From the NCBI GenBank assembly GCA_003576695.1, contig QOZQ01000002.1, positions 372,001 through 436,000 on the forward strand: a DNA stretch of 64,000 bases. Reading direction: 5' to 3'. This stretch comes from Taklimakanibacter lacteus. Lineage in GTDB: Bacteria; Pseudomonadota; Alphaproteobacteria; Rhizobiales; Aestuariivirgaceae. Under the pieces are notes generated by a model, which did no database searches, was not told the DNA's origin, and saw only the letters and a program-made list of their open reading frames with translations. Below, piece after piece: positions 39,074 to 49,800 of the stretch (position 1 is its first letter; each line of letters starts with the position of its first letter). A program made the position numbers and the translations under genes.

Positions 39074-41581
39074 ATGCGCAGAGAGGGTGCCTTTATATGC
39101 AGGGCCGTCCGATCATGGACGAAGAGGCTCGGCGTATCCTCCTTGCTCATCGCCGCCTGGGCCTTGCCGGCCCGGGCGCAGGAATTTCTCAGCGGCAGCG
39201 TCATGGGCAAATTCGCCGATGACCCGCTGATCTTCTCGGCCCTGTTCGCGGCCGGCGTCGTGTTCTTCTGGGCCTATTTCGTCATCCGCAATCTGACCCG
39301 CCAGGAGCAGGCGGCCGAGCGCCATGCGCGCGAGCTGGAAACGGCGCTCAATGAGAGCGAGGCGATACTGACCGCCGAGCCGACCATCCTCGTCATCTGG
39401 CATGGACGGGAGGGGCAGCCCAATCGCGTCACCGGCGACATGAAGGGTGTCGTCAGGATTCCCGCCGACCAGGAAACGCTTCTCGACTTTTCCACCTGGC
39501 TCGATCCCGAATCGGCGGACGCGCTCAGCTCGGCGGTCGCCCATATGCGCGATCAGGGAACCCCATTCAATATCGGCATCCGCACCCTGGGCGATGAGCT
39601 GCTCGAGGCGGATGGGCGCACCGCCGGCGGCTTCACCACCTTGCGCCTGCGCCCGCTCGCTGGCGAGCGCCGGCAGGTCACCGAATTCGCCTATGATGCG
39701 CGTCGTCTTGGCAAGCAGGTCGAGCGCCTGAGCGCGGTGCTCGATGCGGCGCCTTTCCCGATCTGGCTCAAGGATGCGGGCGGCGAGACGATCTGGGTCA
39801 ATGACCGCTATATCAAGGCGGTCGAGGCCCGGGATGTCGATGCCGTCATCGCCGGCCGGATCGAGATCGTCGATGACGCCCGCATCGAGCCGCCGCAGGG
39901 CGAGAAGGCGGCAAGCCTCAAGGGCCGCGCTCATGCCGTGATCGGCGGGCGCAAATGCGCGCTCGACGTGCATGAGATTCCGCTCACCGACGGCTCCGCC
40001 CGTTTCGCCATCGATGTCAGCGAGATCGAGGATGCGCGCAAGGAGCTGAAGCGCCACATCCAGGGCCACGCCAACACGCTCGACAAGCTCGACACCGCCA
40101 TCGCCATTTTCGGCCCCGATCAGCGGCTGCGCTTCCACAATTCGGCCTATGCCGAGTTGTGGGGCCTCGATCCCGACTGGTTGCTGCTGGCGCCGACCGA
40201 CGGCGAGATACTCGATCGCCTGCGCGAGCTGCGCCGCCTGCCGGAGCAGGCCAATTACCGCGACTGGAAGGCCAAGCAATTGCAGGCCTATACCACGCTC
40301 GAGACGCGCGAGAACTGGTGGTATTTGCCCGACGGGCGGTCGCTGCGCGTCATCTGCGAGCAGCATCCCTTCGGCGGCACCACCTATCTCTATGAGAATG
40401 TGACCAAGGAGATCCAGCTCGAGAGCCGCTACAACGAGTTGATCGGCGTGCAGCGCGAGACCCTCGACAACCTGCATGAAGGGGTGGCGCTGTTCGGCAC
40501 CGACGGGCGCCTCAAGCTGCACAACCCGGCTTTCGCCCGCTTCTGGTCGCTCGATCCCGCCTTCCTCGACAGCCAGCCGCATATCGACACCGTCGTCGAT
40601 CAATGCCGCAAGCTGTTCGCCGACGACATCGTCTGGGACGAGCTCAAATATGGCATGACCAGCCTCGATACCGGCCGCAAGCCGCAAAAGGGCCGGCTCA
40701 ACCGGCCCGACGGTCTGGCGCTCGAATATGCCTTCGTGCCGTTGCCCGACGGCAACACGCTGCTCACCTATGTCGACGTCACCGATTCATCGCGCATCGA
40801 GAATGCGTTGCGCGAGCGCGCCGAGGCGCTGGAGGCCGCCGACCGGCTGAAGACGGGCTTCATGTCGAATGTCTCCTATGAGTTGCGCACGCCGCTCACC
40901 AACATACTGGGCTTCGCCGAGAGCCTGTCGCTGGGCATAGCCGGCGAGCTCAAGCCCAAGCAGCAGGAATATCTGGGCGACATCCAGGAATCGTCGCAGG
41001 ACCTCCTCGTCATCATCGACGCCATTCTCGATCTGACCACGATCGATGCCGGCGCCATGGAGCTGAAGCTCGCCGAGATCGATGTCGTCGCCATCATGCA
41101 GGAAGCGGGCGAGGGGCTCGGCCAGTGGATGACCAAGCGCGACCTCACCCTCAACATCGAGGTGGCCGACGACGCCCAGCGCTTTGTCGGCGATCCCAAG
41201 CGGGTCCAGCAGATCCTGCACAATCTCCTCGCCAATGCCATCGGCTTCTCCGCCGAGGGCGGCGTCATCCGCATGGGCGCGGCGCATGACGGCGACGACA
41301 TCCTGCTCTGGGTGGCCGATACCGGGCGCGGCATCGACCCCGAGTTCCAGAAGCGGGTCTTCGACCGCTTCCAGTCGAAACCCATGCCGGGCGGCCATCG
41401 GGGCCCCGGTCTCGGCCTCGCCATCGTCAAGAGCTTCGTCGAATTGCACGGTGGCAGAGTCTCCTTGCGTTCCCAGGTCAATAAGGGCACGACGGTCATA
41501 TGCCGCTTCCCGATGCGTGGCCCCCATGCCCAGGACCGCGGCTCGCTTCAGGACCACCGGCGCGGCTCGGTTGCCGCGTGA
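39074..41581 (+). CDS. divL: DivL-like PAS sensor pseudo-histidine kinase (Tyr in the H-box)
   Basis: This 835-residue protein has two N-terminal hydrophobic spans (about 17-31 and 48-68), at least two PAS regions (about 225-300 and 340-440, a further one near 480-560), a DHp helix and an ATPase domain. The H-box reads NVSYELRTPLTN: Tyr602 replaces the phospho-acceptor His, the mark of DivL in Caulobacter, which controls CckA and the cell cycle. The N, G1 (VADTGRGID) and G2 (GPGLGLAIVKS) boxes are kept. The ATG at 39074 has AGGA upstream. The ahcY-divL-tsaE order supports the call. Confidence 0.88.
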   Translation: MRREGAFICRAVRSWTKRLGVSSLLIAAWALPARAQEFLSGSVMGKFADDPLIFSALFAAGVVFFWAYFVIRNLTRQEQAAERHARELETALNESEAILTAEPTILVIWHGREGQPNRVTGDMKGVVRIPADQETLLDFSTWLDPESADALSSAVAHMRDQGTPFNIGIRTLGDELLEADGRTAGGFTTLRLRPLAGERRQVTEFAYDARRLGKQVERLSAVLDAAPFPIWLKDAGGETIWVNDRYIKAVEARDVDAVIAGRIEIVDDARIEPPQGEKAASLKGRAHAVIGGRKCALDVHEIPLTDGSARFAIDVSEIEDARKELKRHIQGHANTLDKLDTAIAIFGPDQRLRFHNSAYAELWGLDPDWLLLAPTDGEILDRLRELRRLPEQANYRDWKAKQLQAYTTLETRENWWYLPDGRSLRVICEQHPFGGTTYLYENVTKEIQLESRYNELIGVQRETLDNLHEGVALFGTDGRLKLHNPAFARFWSLDPAFLDSQPHIDTVVDQCRKLFADDIVWDELKYGMTSLDTGRKPQKGRLNRPDGLALEYAFVPLPDGNTLLTYVDVTDSSRIENALRERAEALEAADRLKTGFMSNVSYELRTPLTNILGFAESLSLGIAGELKPKQQEYLGDIQESSQDLLVIIDAILDLTTIDAGAMELKLAEIDVVAIMQEAGEGLGQWMTKRDLTLNIEVADDAQRFVGDPKRVQQILHNLLANAIGFSAEGGVIRMGAAHDGDDILLWVADTGRGIDPEFQKRVFDRFQSKPMPGGHRGPGLGLAIVKSFVELHGGRVSLRSQVNKGTTVICRFPMRGPHAQDRGSLQDHRRGSVAA

Positions 41582-41605
41582 TAGATCTGGATTAGCCCGC
41601 ACAGA

Positions 41606-43123
41606 ATGACGTCCCTGCAAAGACAGTTGAAAGACACGGAGGCGACCCAGGCCCTGGGCGCCGAGCTCGCGCTGATGGCGAAGGCCGGCAGCATCATTTG
41701 CCTGAAGGGTGACCTGGGGGCCGGCAAGACGACGCTGGCCCGCAGCTTCATTCAGGCGCTGGCGGGGGACGAGATCGAGGTGCCGTCGCCCACCTTCACT
41801 CTGGTTCAGACCTATGACACGACCCGCGTGCCCGTCGCCCATGTCGATCTCTATCGCCTGACCTCGCCGGCCGAGCTCGATGAGCTGGGGCTCGATGATC
41901 TCCTGGCCACCCATCAGGTCATTGTCGAATGGCCGGAGCGGCTGGGCCGCGACTTGCCCGCCGACAGGCTCGACATCAAGCTCGTGGCCAATGGCAAGGG
42001 GCGGGTGGCCGATCTCGGCGGCCAGGGTTCCTGGTCCCTCGCCTTGAAGCGGCTTTCGGTCATTGCCGATTTCCTCGCCCGCACCGATTGGGCCAAGGCG
42101 ACCCGCGTGTTCCTCGAGGGCGACGCCTCTTTCCGCCGCTATGAGCGCCTGGTGATGGGCGGGAAGACCGCCGTCCTCATGGACATGGCGGAGCGTCCGG
42201 ACGGACCGATCGTCAAGCACGGCAAGCCCTACAGCGCCATCGCGCATCTGGCCGAGAACATCAATGCCGTGCTCGCCGTGAACAAATGCCTGGTCGAGCG
42301 CGGCTATAGCGCCCCCGGCATCCTGGCGAGTCATGCCAAGGACGGCCTCGCCGTCATCGAGGACCTGGGGTCCGACGTCTATGGCAAGAAGATGCTGCGC
42401 GGCGACGACATGTCGGAACCGTTGGAAGAGGCGGTGCGCCTCCTGGTCGACATGGCGCGCCAGTCCTGGCCGTCCAGGGCCGAGATCCCCGGCAATGGCT
42501 GGCACCATGTCTCGGTCTATGATCGCGAGGCGATGACCATCGAGGTCGAGCTGGTGCTGGACTGGTTCTGGCCTTTCGCCAAGGCCTCGGTGCCTTCCGA
42601 CAAGGAGAGAGCTGAGTTCCTCGACATCTGGCAGGATCTCTTCCCGCTTGCCGATCACGCTGAGCCCGTCTGGATCATGCGCGACTATCATTCGCCCAAC
42701 CTGATGTGGCTGCCCGAGCGTGCGGGCTTCAAGCGCGTCGGCCTCATCGACACGCAGGACTGTGTCCTCGGCCACCCGGCCTTCGACATGGCATCGCTGC
42801 TCCAGGATGCCCGCGTCGATGTCGACTTCGCGCTCGCCGATCGTTTGCTCGATCTCTATTGCACGCTGCGCAAGAACGACAAGGGCTTCGACGAGGTGGA
42901 CTTCCGCTCCGCCTTCGCTTTTTTCGGCGCCCAGCGCGCCTCGAAGATACTTGGCATCTTCGCGCGCCTCGCCAAGCGCGACGGCAAGCGCGGCTATTTG
43001 CGCCACATGCCGCGCGTGTCGCGCTATCTCGAGCGCAACCTCAATCATCCGAGGCTGGCGCAACTGCGCCAGTGGTATGACCGTCATCTGCCGCAGAGCT
43101 TGCGGGAATCGCTGCCGCAATGA
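41606..43123 (+). CDS. tsaE: TsaE ATPase fused to an AmgK-type sugar kinase
   Basis: The 505-residue fusion has residues 1-150 as TsaE, with Walker A GDLGAGKTTLA (35-45) and VPSPTFTLVQTY; this ATPase serves t6A37 tRNA synthesis. Residues about 165-505 are an aminoglycoside-phosphotransferase-fold kinase with IMRDYHSPNLMW (catalytic Asp) and GLIDTQDCVLGHPAFD, like AmgK, which phosphorylates MurNAc/GlcNAc at C1. The next gene, a MurU-type nucleotidyltransferase, overlaps by ATGA, the expected partner. No frameshift separates the halves, so the fusion is genuine. Confidence 0.93.
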   Translation: MTSLQRQLKDTEATQALGAELALMAKAGSIICLKGDLGAGKTTLARSFIQALAGDEIEVPSPTFTLVQTYDTTRVPVAHVDLYRLTSPAELDELGLDDLLATHQVIVEWPERLGRDLPADRLDIKLVANGKGRVADLGGQGSWSLALKRLSVIADFLARTDWAKATRVFLEGDASFRRYERLVMGGKTAVLMDMAERPDGPIVKHGKPYSAIAHLAENINAVLAVNKCLVERGYSAPGILASHAKDGLAVIEDLGSDVYGKKMLRGDDMSEPLEEAVRLLVDMARQSWPSRAEIPGNGWHHVSVYDREAMTIEVELVLDWFWPFAKASVPSDKERAEFLDIWQDLFPLADHAEPVWIMRDYHSPNLMWLPERAGFKRVGLIDTQDCVLGHPAFDMASLLQDARVDVDFALADRLLDLYCTLRKNDKGFDEVDFRSAFAFFGAQRASKILGIFARLAKRDGKRGYLRHMPRVSRYLERNLNHPRLAQLRQWYDRHLPQSLRESLPQ

Positions 43124-43851
43124 CGGGACTGGGGAAATGCGCCATGGTGCTCGCGGCCGGCCTCGGCCAGCGCATGCGGCCCCTGACCAATGTCACGCCA
43201 AAGCCGCTCGTGCCGGTCTTGGGCAAGCCGCTCATCGATTACGGTTTTGAACGCCTCAGCGAAGCGGGCTGCACCACCATCGTGGTCAATGTCCATTATC
43301 TGGCGAATCAGGTCGAAGCCTGGGCCAGGCGGCATGCCTCGCCCCGCATCGTCATATCCGATGAGCGTGCGGAATTGCTCGATACCGGTGGCGGCCTCGT
43401 CAAGGCCTTGCCGTTGTTGGGCAGCGATCCCTTCTTCGTCGTCAACAGCGATTCGATCTGGATCGACAGGGGCCGCCCCGCTTTGCAGCGGCTCCTCGCC
43501 GCCTGGGACGAAGCCCGCATGGATTGCCTGCTTTTGCTCTGTCCACCTGAGCGCACTGTCGGCTATGATGGCCCAGGTGACTTTCTCAAGGATGCGCAGG
43601 GCCGGATCACTGGCAGACTCAAGGGTGGCGGGAAAGGTTTCGCCTATATTGGCGCCTATCTCGTCCATCCCAGGCTCCTCGCCCAAGAGCGCGCGTCGAA
43701 ATTCTCCATGAACCTCCTGTGGGACAGGGCCATTGCGCAAGGACGTCTATTCGGGATCGAGCATGAGGGGCAGTGGCTGCATGTCGGCACGCCCGAAGCG
43801 ATCCCCTTGGCGGAGCGGGCGCTTCAGGAAGCACTTGCGCTTTCGAGGTGA
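43120..43851 (+). CDS. murU: MurNAc-1-phosphate uridylyltransferase-type nucleotidyltransferase
   Basis: This 243-residue nucleotidyltransferase begins with AMVLAAGLGQRMRPLT and TPKPLVPVLGKPLIDY, the NTP and metal binding loops of sugar-1-phosphate nucleotidyltransferases, and has the VNSDSIW metal site. Directly after an AmgK domain, MurU function (making UDP-MurNAc from recycled MurNAc-1-phosphate) is the best fit. It ends four bases before addB. Confidence 0.88.
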   Translation: MTGLGKCAMVLAAGLGQRMRPLTNVTPKPLVPVLGKPLIDYGFERLSEAGCTTIVVNVHYLANQVEAWARRHASPRIVISDERAELLDTGGGLVKALPLLGSDPFFVVNSDSIWIDRGRPALQRLLAAWDEARMDCLLLLCPPERTVGYDGPGDFLKDAQGRITGRLKGGGKGFAYIGAYLVHPRLLAQERASKFSMNLLWDRAIAQGRLFGIEHEGQWLHVGTPEAIPLAERALQEALALSR

Positions 43852-43854
43852 GGC

Positions 43855-46800
43855 GTGAGCCTCCGGCTGTTCAATATCCCGTCCGATGTCGCCTTTCTGC
43901 CGGCTCTGACGCGCGCGATTCTGTCACAAGGTTTTCCAGGCACGGCCCCGCCGGCGCTCGATGAGCTGCCGCGCTGGACCATCCTCCTGCCCACCCGCCG
44001 CGCCGTCAGGAGCCTGCAGCGGAGCTTTCTGGCCAGTGCCGGGCGTGATGCGATGCTGCTGCCGCGTATCCGGCCGATCGGCGACGTCGAGGAGGATCTG
44101 CTGGCGCCCGAGACAGGCATGGGCACGCCGGAAGACGATCTCCTGCCGTCGGCGATTTCGAGCCTCGAGCGCGAAGCCTTGCTGATCCGGCTGATCGATG
44201 AATGGACGCAGGCACACCCGGAGGAGAGCCTGGCCTATGAGATTTCGGGCTCGCCCTCGCAGGCGATCCTGCTGGCCCGCAGCCTCGCCGAGCTGATCGA
44301 CACATTCGAGACCGAAGAAGTCGATCTCGCGCGGCTGCCCGATCTCTTCGATGCCGACCTGGCCGAACACCGCAATTCGATCCTGGGCTTCCTCGCCATC
44401 ATCCGCGAGAAGCTCCCGGTCGAGCTTTTCCAGCTCGGCCTCCTCGGACCGATGGAAAGGCGCAGCCGCCTCTTGCGCCTGGAAGCCCGCCGTCTTCTCG
44501 AGACGGAGCCTCAGGGGCCGATCATCGCCGCGGGCTCCACCGGCTCGATCCCGGCGGCGGCCGAGCTTCTGAAGGCGATCGCATCCCTTCCCCGTGGCGC
44601 TGTCGTGCTGCCCGGCCTCGACCAGGTGATGGACGCGGAAAGCTGGCAGCATGTCTCGCCCCAGCATCCGCAATTCGGCCTGAAGCGCCTCCTCGACTCC
44701 TGGCATCAGGACCGCAAGGATGTTGCCCTGCTGCCCGGGATCGAGGACAGCCGCCGCAATCCTTCCCGCGCCTGGCTTGCGTCCGAGATCATGCGGCCGA
44801 CGCCTGCGGCCGGCAGCTGGCGCGCGGCGCTCATGGCAGGGCGCCGGAAGATCGCCGGCGGCATGGACAAGGTGGCGCTGGTCGAGACGCGCGATCATCA
44901 CCAGGAAGCTCAGGTCATCGCTCTCAAATTGCGCGAGACGCTGGCGACGCCCGGCAGGACCGCGGCCCTGGTGACGCCCGATCGCGATCTGGCGCGCCGC
45001 GTCATCAGCGCGCTCAAGCGTTGGGACGTCGCGATCGATGATTCCGCCGGCGAGCCGTTGATCCGCCGGCCGCTCGGATCGCTGCTCGCCTCCCTCATCG
45101 ATTATCGCCTGTCGGGCTTCGCCATCCATGAGTTTGCCAAGCTCCTGCATCACCCGCTCGCTTGTTTCGGGGCGGAGCCGCAAGCGGCGCTCAAGGCCGC
45201 CGGCATCCTCGATCTGGCGCTGCTGCGCGATGGCCGCGACCGGCTCGAGCCGCAGATGATCTCCGAGGTGTTGCTCAAGGCGCGCGCCGAAGCGGCGGCG
45301 AATGTCCATGCCCATCTGGCGCTGAAGCGTCTCGCTGAAGCGGATTGGGACGCAGCGCGCCTCCATGGCGAAAGAGTGAGCGCCGTCTTGTCGCCGCTCG
45401 GGGAGGAGCCGGGCGGCGAGACGCTGACCCGGCATGTCGATCGCCTGATCGGCTGTCTTGCCGGCATTGTCGATGCGGATGCCGATCCCGCCGCTTCTGA
45501 AGCGCTCGATCAACTCGTCCAGTCGATGGCGATGACGGAACGATTCCTGCCGCGCTGCGATCTCGAACGGTCACTGCTGTTTCTGTCCGGCTGGTTGCGC
45601 CGCCTGCCGGTGCGCCTGGCGCTGCACCATCCGCGCCTTGCCATATTGGGTCTTCTCGAGGCGCGCCTCATCAGCCCCGATGTCGTCATCATGGGAGGCC
45701 TGACGGAGGGAAGCTGGCCGGCGCAGCCCGATCCCGGCCCGTGGATCAACCGGCCGATGCGCGAAACGCTGGGCCTCACCCCGCCCGAGCGCAGCATTGG
45801 CCTCACCGCCCATGATTTTGCGCAAGGATTTGGCGCGCCAGAGCTCATGCTCACCTTTTCGAAGCGGGTGAAGGACCAGCCCGCGGTCGCCTCGCGCTGG
45901 ATATTGCGGCTCAGGATGATCCTCGAAGCGACCAGGACCTCCCATGATGAGGGCGCGCAATGGCGCCAATGGGCCGCGGCCTTCGATGCGGCGCAGGGCG
46001 ACCGCCGGGTCGCGATGCCCAGGCCGAAGCCGCCGGCTGCCGCACGCCCGAAGACCCTCTCGATCACGCAGGTCGAGAAGCTGATGCGTGATCCCTATCG
46101 CATCTATGCCGAGAAGGTCCTGCGCCTGTCGCCCTTGCCGCCCATCGGTGCGGCCGCCGATCTGGGACTGAGGGGCAATCTCGTGCATGACGCGCTCAAC
46201 CGTTTCTCGCAAGCCTATCCGCTTGCTTTGCCGGAAGATGCCGAAGGCGAGCTGCGCCGCATCGGCCAGGGCGTCTTTGCGCCGCATATGGCGGATGCCG
46301 ACGTGTCGGGCTTCTGGTGGCCGCGCTTCCTGCGCATCGTGCCTTGGTTCATCGAAGAGGAACGCGCGCTGCGCAAAGGCCTTCTTCACATTCATGCCGA
46401 GGTCGCCGCCGCTTATTCCTTCGACGGCTTCACCCTGACCGGCCGGGCCGACCGCATCGACATACTGGCATCCGGCAAGGCGCGGCTCATCGACTACAAG
46501 ACGGGACGCATCCCGACCAGCCCCCAGGTCAAGAGCGGCCTCGCGCCGCAACTGACTCTTGAAGCCGCACTTCTGGCTTTGGGCGGGTTTGCGGATGTCG
46601 ACCCCATAGAAACGGATGAGCTTCTCTATATCAAGCTCTCGGGCGGCGCCCCGCCCGGCCTGATGCAGCCCGTCACCGACATCGAGGTGATGGACAAGGC
46701 GCGCGAGCATCTGGAGAAGTTCAAGGCGCTGATCAAGGCCTATGACGACGTCACTCATGGCTATTTGCCGCGCGCCGCGATGGAGAAGGAGCAGGACACC

Positions 46801-46860
46801 TCGCCCTTCGATCATCTCTCGCGCTGGCGCGAATGGTCGCTTGCCGAGGACGGCCGATGA
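43855..46860 (+). CDS. addB: Double-strand break repair nuclease/inactivated helicase AddB
   Basis: The 1001-residue AddB has no usable Walker A in its degenerate N-terminal helicase half, GGLTEGSWPAQPDP (about 614-627) in the middle, and the RecB-type nuclease domain at the end (LTGRADRIDIL, then LIDYKTGR). The iron-sulphur cysteines of Firmicute AddB are not seen. GTG at 43855 has GAGG upstream. It pairs with AddA to process broken DNA ends and load RecA; addA overlaps by ATGA. Confidence 0.93.
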   Translation: MSLRLFNIPSDVAFLPALTRAILSQGFPGTAPPALDELPRWTILLPTRRAVRSLQRSFLASAGRDAMLLPRIRPIGDVEEDLLAPETGMGTPEDDLLPSAISSLEREALLIRLIDEWTQAHPEESLAYEISGSPSQAILLARSLAELIDTFETEEVDLARLPDLFDADLAEHRNSILGFLAIIREKLPVELFQLGLLGPMERRSRLLRLEARRLLETEPQGPIIAAGSTGSIPAAAELLKAIASLPRGAVVLPGLDQVMDAESWQHVSPQHPQFGLKRLLDSWHQDRKDVALLPGIEDSRRNPSRAWLASEIMRPTPAAGSWRAALMAGRRKIAGGMDKVALVETRDHHQEAQVIALKLRETLATPGRTAALVTPDRDLARRVISALKRWDVAIDDSAGEPLIRRPLGSLLASLIDYRLSGFAIHEFAKLLHHPLACFGAEPQAALKAAGILDLALLRDGRDRLEPQMISEVLLKARAEAAANVHAHLALKRLAEADWDAARLHGERVSAVLSPLGEEPGGETLTRHVDRLIGCLAGIVDADADPAASEALDQLVQSMAMTERFLPRCDLERSLLFLSGWLRRLPVRLALHHPRLAILGLLEARLISPDVVIMGGLTEGSWPAQPDPGPWINRPMRETLGLTPPERSIGLTAHDFAQGFGAPELMLTFSKRVKDQPAVASRWILRLRMILEATRTSHDEGAQWRQWAAAFDAAQGDRRVAMPRPKPPAAARPKTLSITQVEKLMRDPYRIYAEKVLRLSPLPPIGAAADLGLRGNLVHDALNRFSQAYPLALPEDAEGELRRIGQGVFAPHMADADVSGFWWPRFLRIVPWFIEEERALRKGLLHIHAEVAAAYSFDGFTLTGRADRIDILASGKARLIDYKTGRIPTSPQVKSGLAPQLTLEAALLALGGFADVDPIETDELLYIKLSGGAPPGLMQPVTDIEVMDKAREHLEKFKALIKAYDDVTHGYLPRAAMEKEQDTSPFDHLSRWREWSLAEDGR

Positions 46861-49800
46861 AACTGCCGCAGGCAAGCTATGACCAGCGCCTTGCTTCCGA
46901 CCCGCATCAATCGGTCTGGGTGGCGGCCAATGCCGGATCCGGCAAGACGCATGTCCTGGTCGATCGTGTCATCAGGCTGATGCTCTCGGGCACGCCGCCC
47001 GACAAGATCCTGTGCATCACCTTCACCAAGGCGGCCGCCGCCGAAATGGCGAGCCGCCTGCATGGCCGGCTCGGCAAATGGGTGGTGCTCGAGGATGCCG
47101 ACCTCGTCCAGCATATCCGCGCCATGGGTCACCAGGATGTGACCGCCGACACGCTGAAGCGCGCGCGCGAGCTCTTCACTTTGGCGCTCGAGACGCCGGG
47201 CGGCCTCAAGATCCAGACCATCCATGCCTTCTGCGAAAGGCTGTTGCAGCTCTTTCCGGTGGAAGCGGGGGTAGTGCCGGGCTTCGAGGTGATGGATGAG
47301 CGAAGCTCGGCCGAGCTTCTCGACCAGGCGCGCCGGCGCATCATCGCCGATGCCGAAAGGGCGGACGATCCGGCGCTGAAGCGCGTCGTGGCGCGCGCCC
47401 AGGCCGAGGCCTTCGACGAGCTGCTGCGCACCATCCTCATCAAGCGCTCCGATCTGTCGGTCGATCTCGATTATCTGCGCGCCGAGCTGGGGCTCGGACC
47501 CAAGGACACCGCGGACAGCATCACCGGGCGGCTGCTCGCCATCGATGTTGCGCTCTATGACCGGATGATCGCTTCTCTCGCGCGCTTGCCCGGCAGCACC
47601 GATCAGAAGTCGGCCCGCGCGCTCGCGCGCATCAGGGCGGGCGATGGTGAGACCTTCAAGGAATTGTTCCTCAAGAAGGACCTCAAGCCTAGGGCGCTCT
47701 CTTCCGTCGTCAGCAAGAAGGCGCAGGCGGCCGAACCCTGGCTCGCCGAGGTCATGGAAGGAGAGATGGCGCGCTGCCTTGCACTCCTCGGCAAGGCGCA
47801 CACTGTCGAGATGATGGACGCGACCGAGGCGCTCGTCACACTGGCGGCCCGCATCATCGCCGATTATGAGCGGCTGAAGCGCCTCTATGGCCGGTATGAT
47901 TTCGAGGATCTCATCCTGCGCACCAGGCGGCTTCTGGTCGAGCAGGTATCGTCCGCCTGGGTGCTGTTCAAGCTCGATGGCGGCATCGACCACATATTGG
48001 TCGACGAGGCGCAGGATACGAGCCCGGCGCAATGGCAGATCGTCAAGGCGCTGGCCGAGGAGTTTTTCGCCGGCACAGGTGCGCGCGGCGGCATCACCCG
48101 CACGCTCTTCGTCGTCGGCGATCGCAAGCAGTCGATCTTCTCCTTCCAGGGCGCCGATCCTTTGGCCTTCGAGGAGACGCGGCATTATTTCGCGACCCGC
48201 CTCAGCGAGGCCGCGGGCCTTGCCAATGTGTCGCTCAGCATCTCCTATCGCTCGACCGCGACCGTGCTCGATGCGGTGGACAAGGTTTTCGCCAATGCGC
48301 AGGCCAGGCGCGGCGTCAATGCCGGCGATCATGACGACATCGTCCACGAGGCGGTGCGCAAGGGCCAGGCCGGGCTCATCGAATTGTGGCCGGTCACGCT
48401 CAAGGACGACAAGCCCGACTACGATCCCTGGCTCGTCCCGGTCGACCGCATCGACCGCAACCATCCCGCCCGCAAGCTGGCGCAGCAGATCGCCCAGACC
48501 ATTGCGGGTTGGCTCGCTGCGAAACGCTGGATCGCCTCGCTTGGCCGGCCGGTGGAGCCGGGCGATATCCTGATCCTGGTCAGGAGCCGCAATGATTTCT
48601 TCTCCAGCATGCTGCGCGAGCTCAACCGCCACAGCGTGCCGGTGGCGGGCGCCGACCGCGTGACGCTCAATGATCACATTGCCGTCCAGGATCTTCTGGC
48701 GCTCGGCCAGTTCATCGTGCTGCCCGAGGATGATCACGCGCTTGCCTGCCTGCTCAAATCGCCGCTCGTCTCGCATCCGCAAAAGCGTGCCTTCAATGAC
48801 GATGATCTTTTCGCGCTGGCGCAGGCGAGGGGCCGGGCCGGCTTGTGGCAGCGTCTTCAGGCGAGCGACACGTTAACGCCCATTGCCGCGAAGCTGCGCC
48901 GGTGGATGACGATCGCCGCCCAGGAGTCGCCCTTCGGTTTCTATAGCCGCGTGCTGGGCGAGGACATGCCGAGCGTTCGGCAGAACATATTGTCGAGGCT
49001 CGGCCCGGAGGCGGTCGACCTCATCGATGCCTTCCTCAATCTGGCGCTCGATTACGAGCAGCGCGAGACGCCGAGCCTGCAGGGCTTCCTGCACTGGTTC
49101 ACCTCGGCCGATACGGAAATCCGCCGCGACATGGATCAGAGCGGCGATGTAGTGCGCATCATGACGGTGCATGGCGCCAAGGGGCTCGAGGCCAACATCG
49201 TCTTCCTGCCGGATACCTGCCAGCCGCCGGACGACCGCAATGAAGTGCAGCCGCTTCTGCTGCCCGCACCCGAAGGCAAGCTCGTGCCGCTGTGGCGCTT
49301 CGGGGGCGGTGTCGAGGCGCCGGAAGTGGCGCGCAAGCGCGATCTCCTGCGCGACCAGCGCATGGATGAATATCGCCGCCAGCTCTATGTGGCGCTGACC
49401 CGGGCGCGTGATGAGCTCTATATTTGCGGCTATACCAGCGACGACGCGCCCAAGGCCTCGAGCTGGTATGCACTGATCGAGGCGAGCCTGGAGGAATACC
49501 GCCGCGGCGATGGCGTGATCCGCAATGAGGGCTTCCAGACCGCCGAATTGCCGCCATCCGCGAAACCGGAGCAGCGAGCCGAGGCGCCTCCTTCAGTCCC
49601 GCCCTGGGTCGCCGCAAAGCCCCCGCGCGAGGTCACGGGCGGCGACTGGATCAACCCGTCGCGGCTGGTGCGCAAGAAGGCGGCCCACTCCTCGCCTGCC
49701 GCCCTGGAGCAGGGCCGGGCTTTGCACCGGCTGTTCCAGCTCCTGCCCGATCTGCCGTCGGCCAGGCGGGTCGAGGCCGCCCGCCAGCTTCTCGAAAGGC

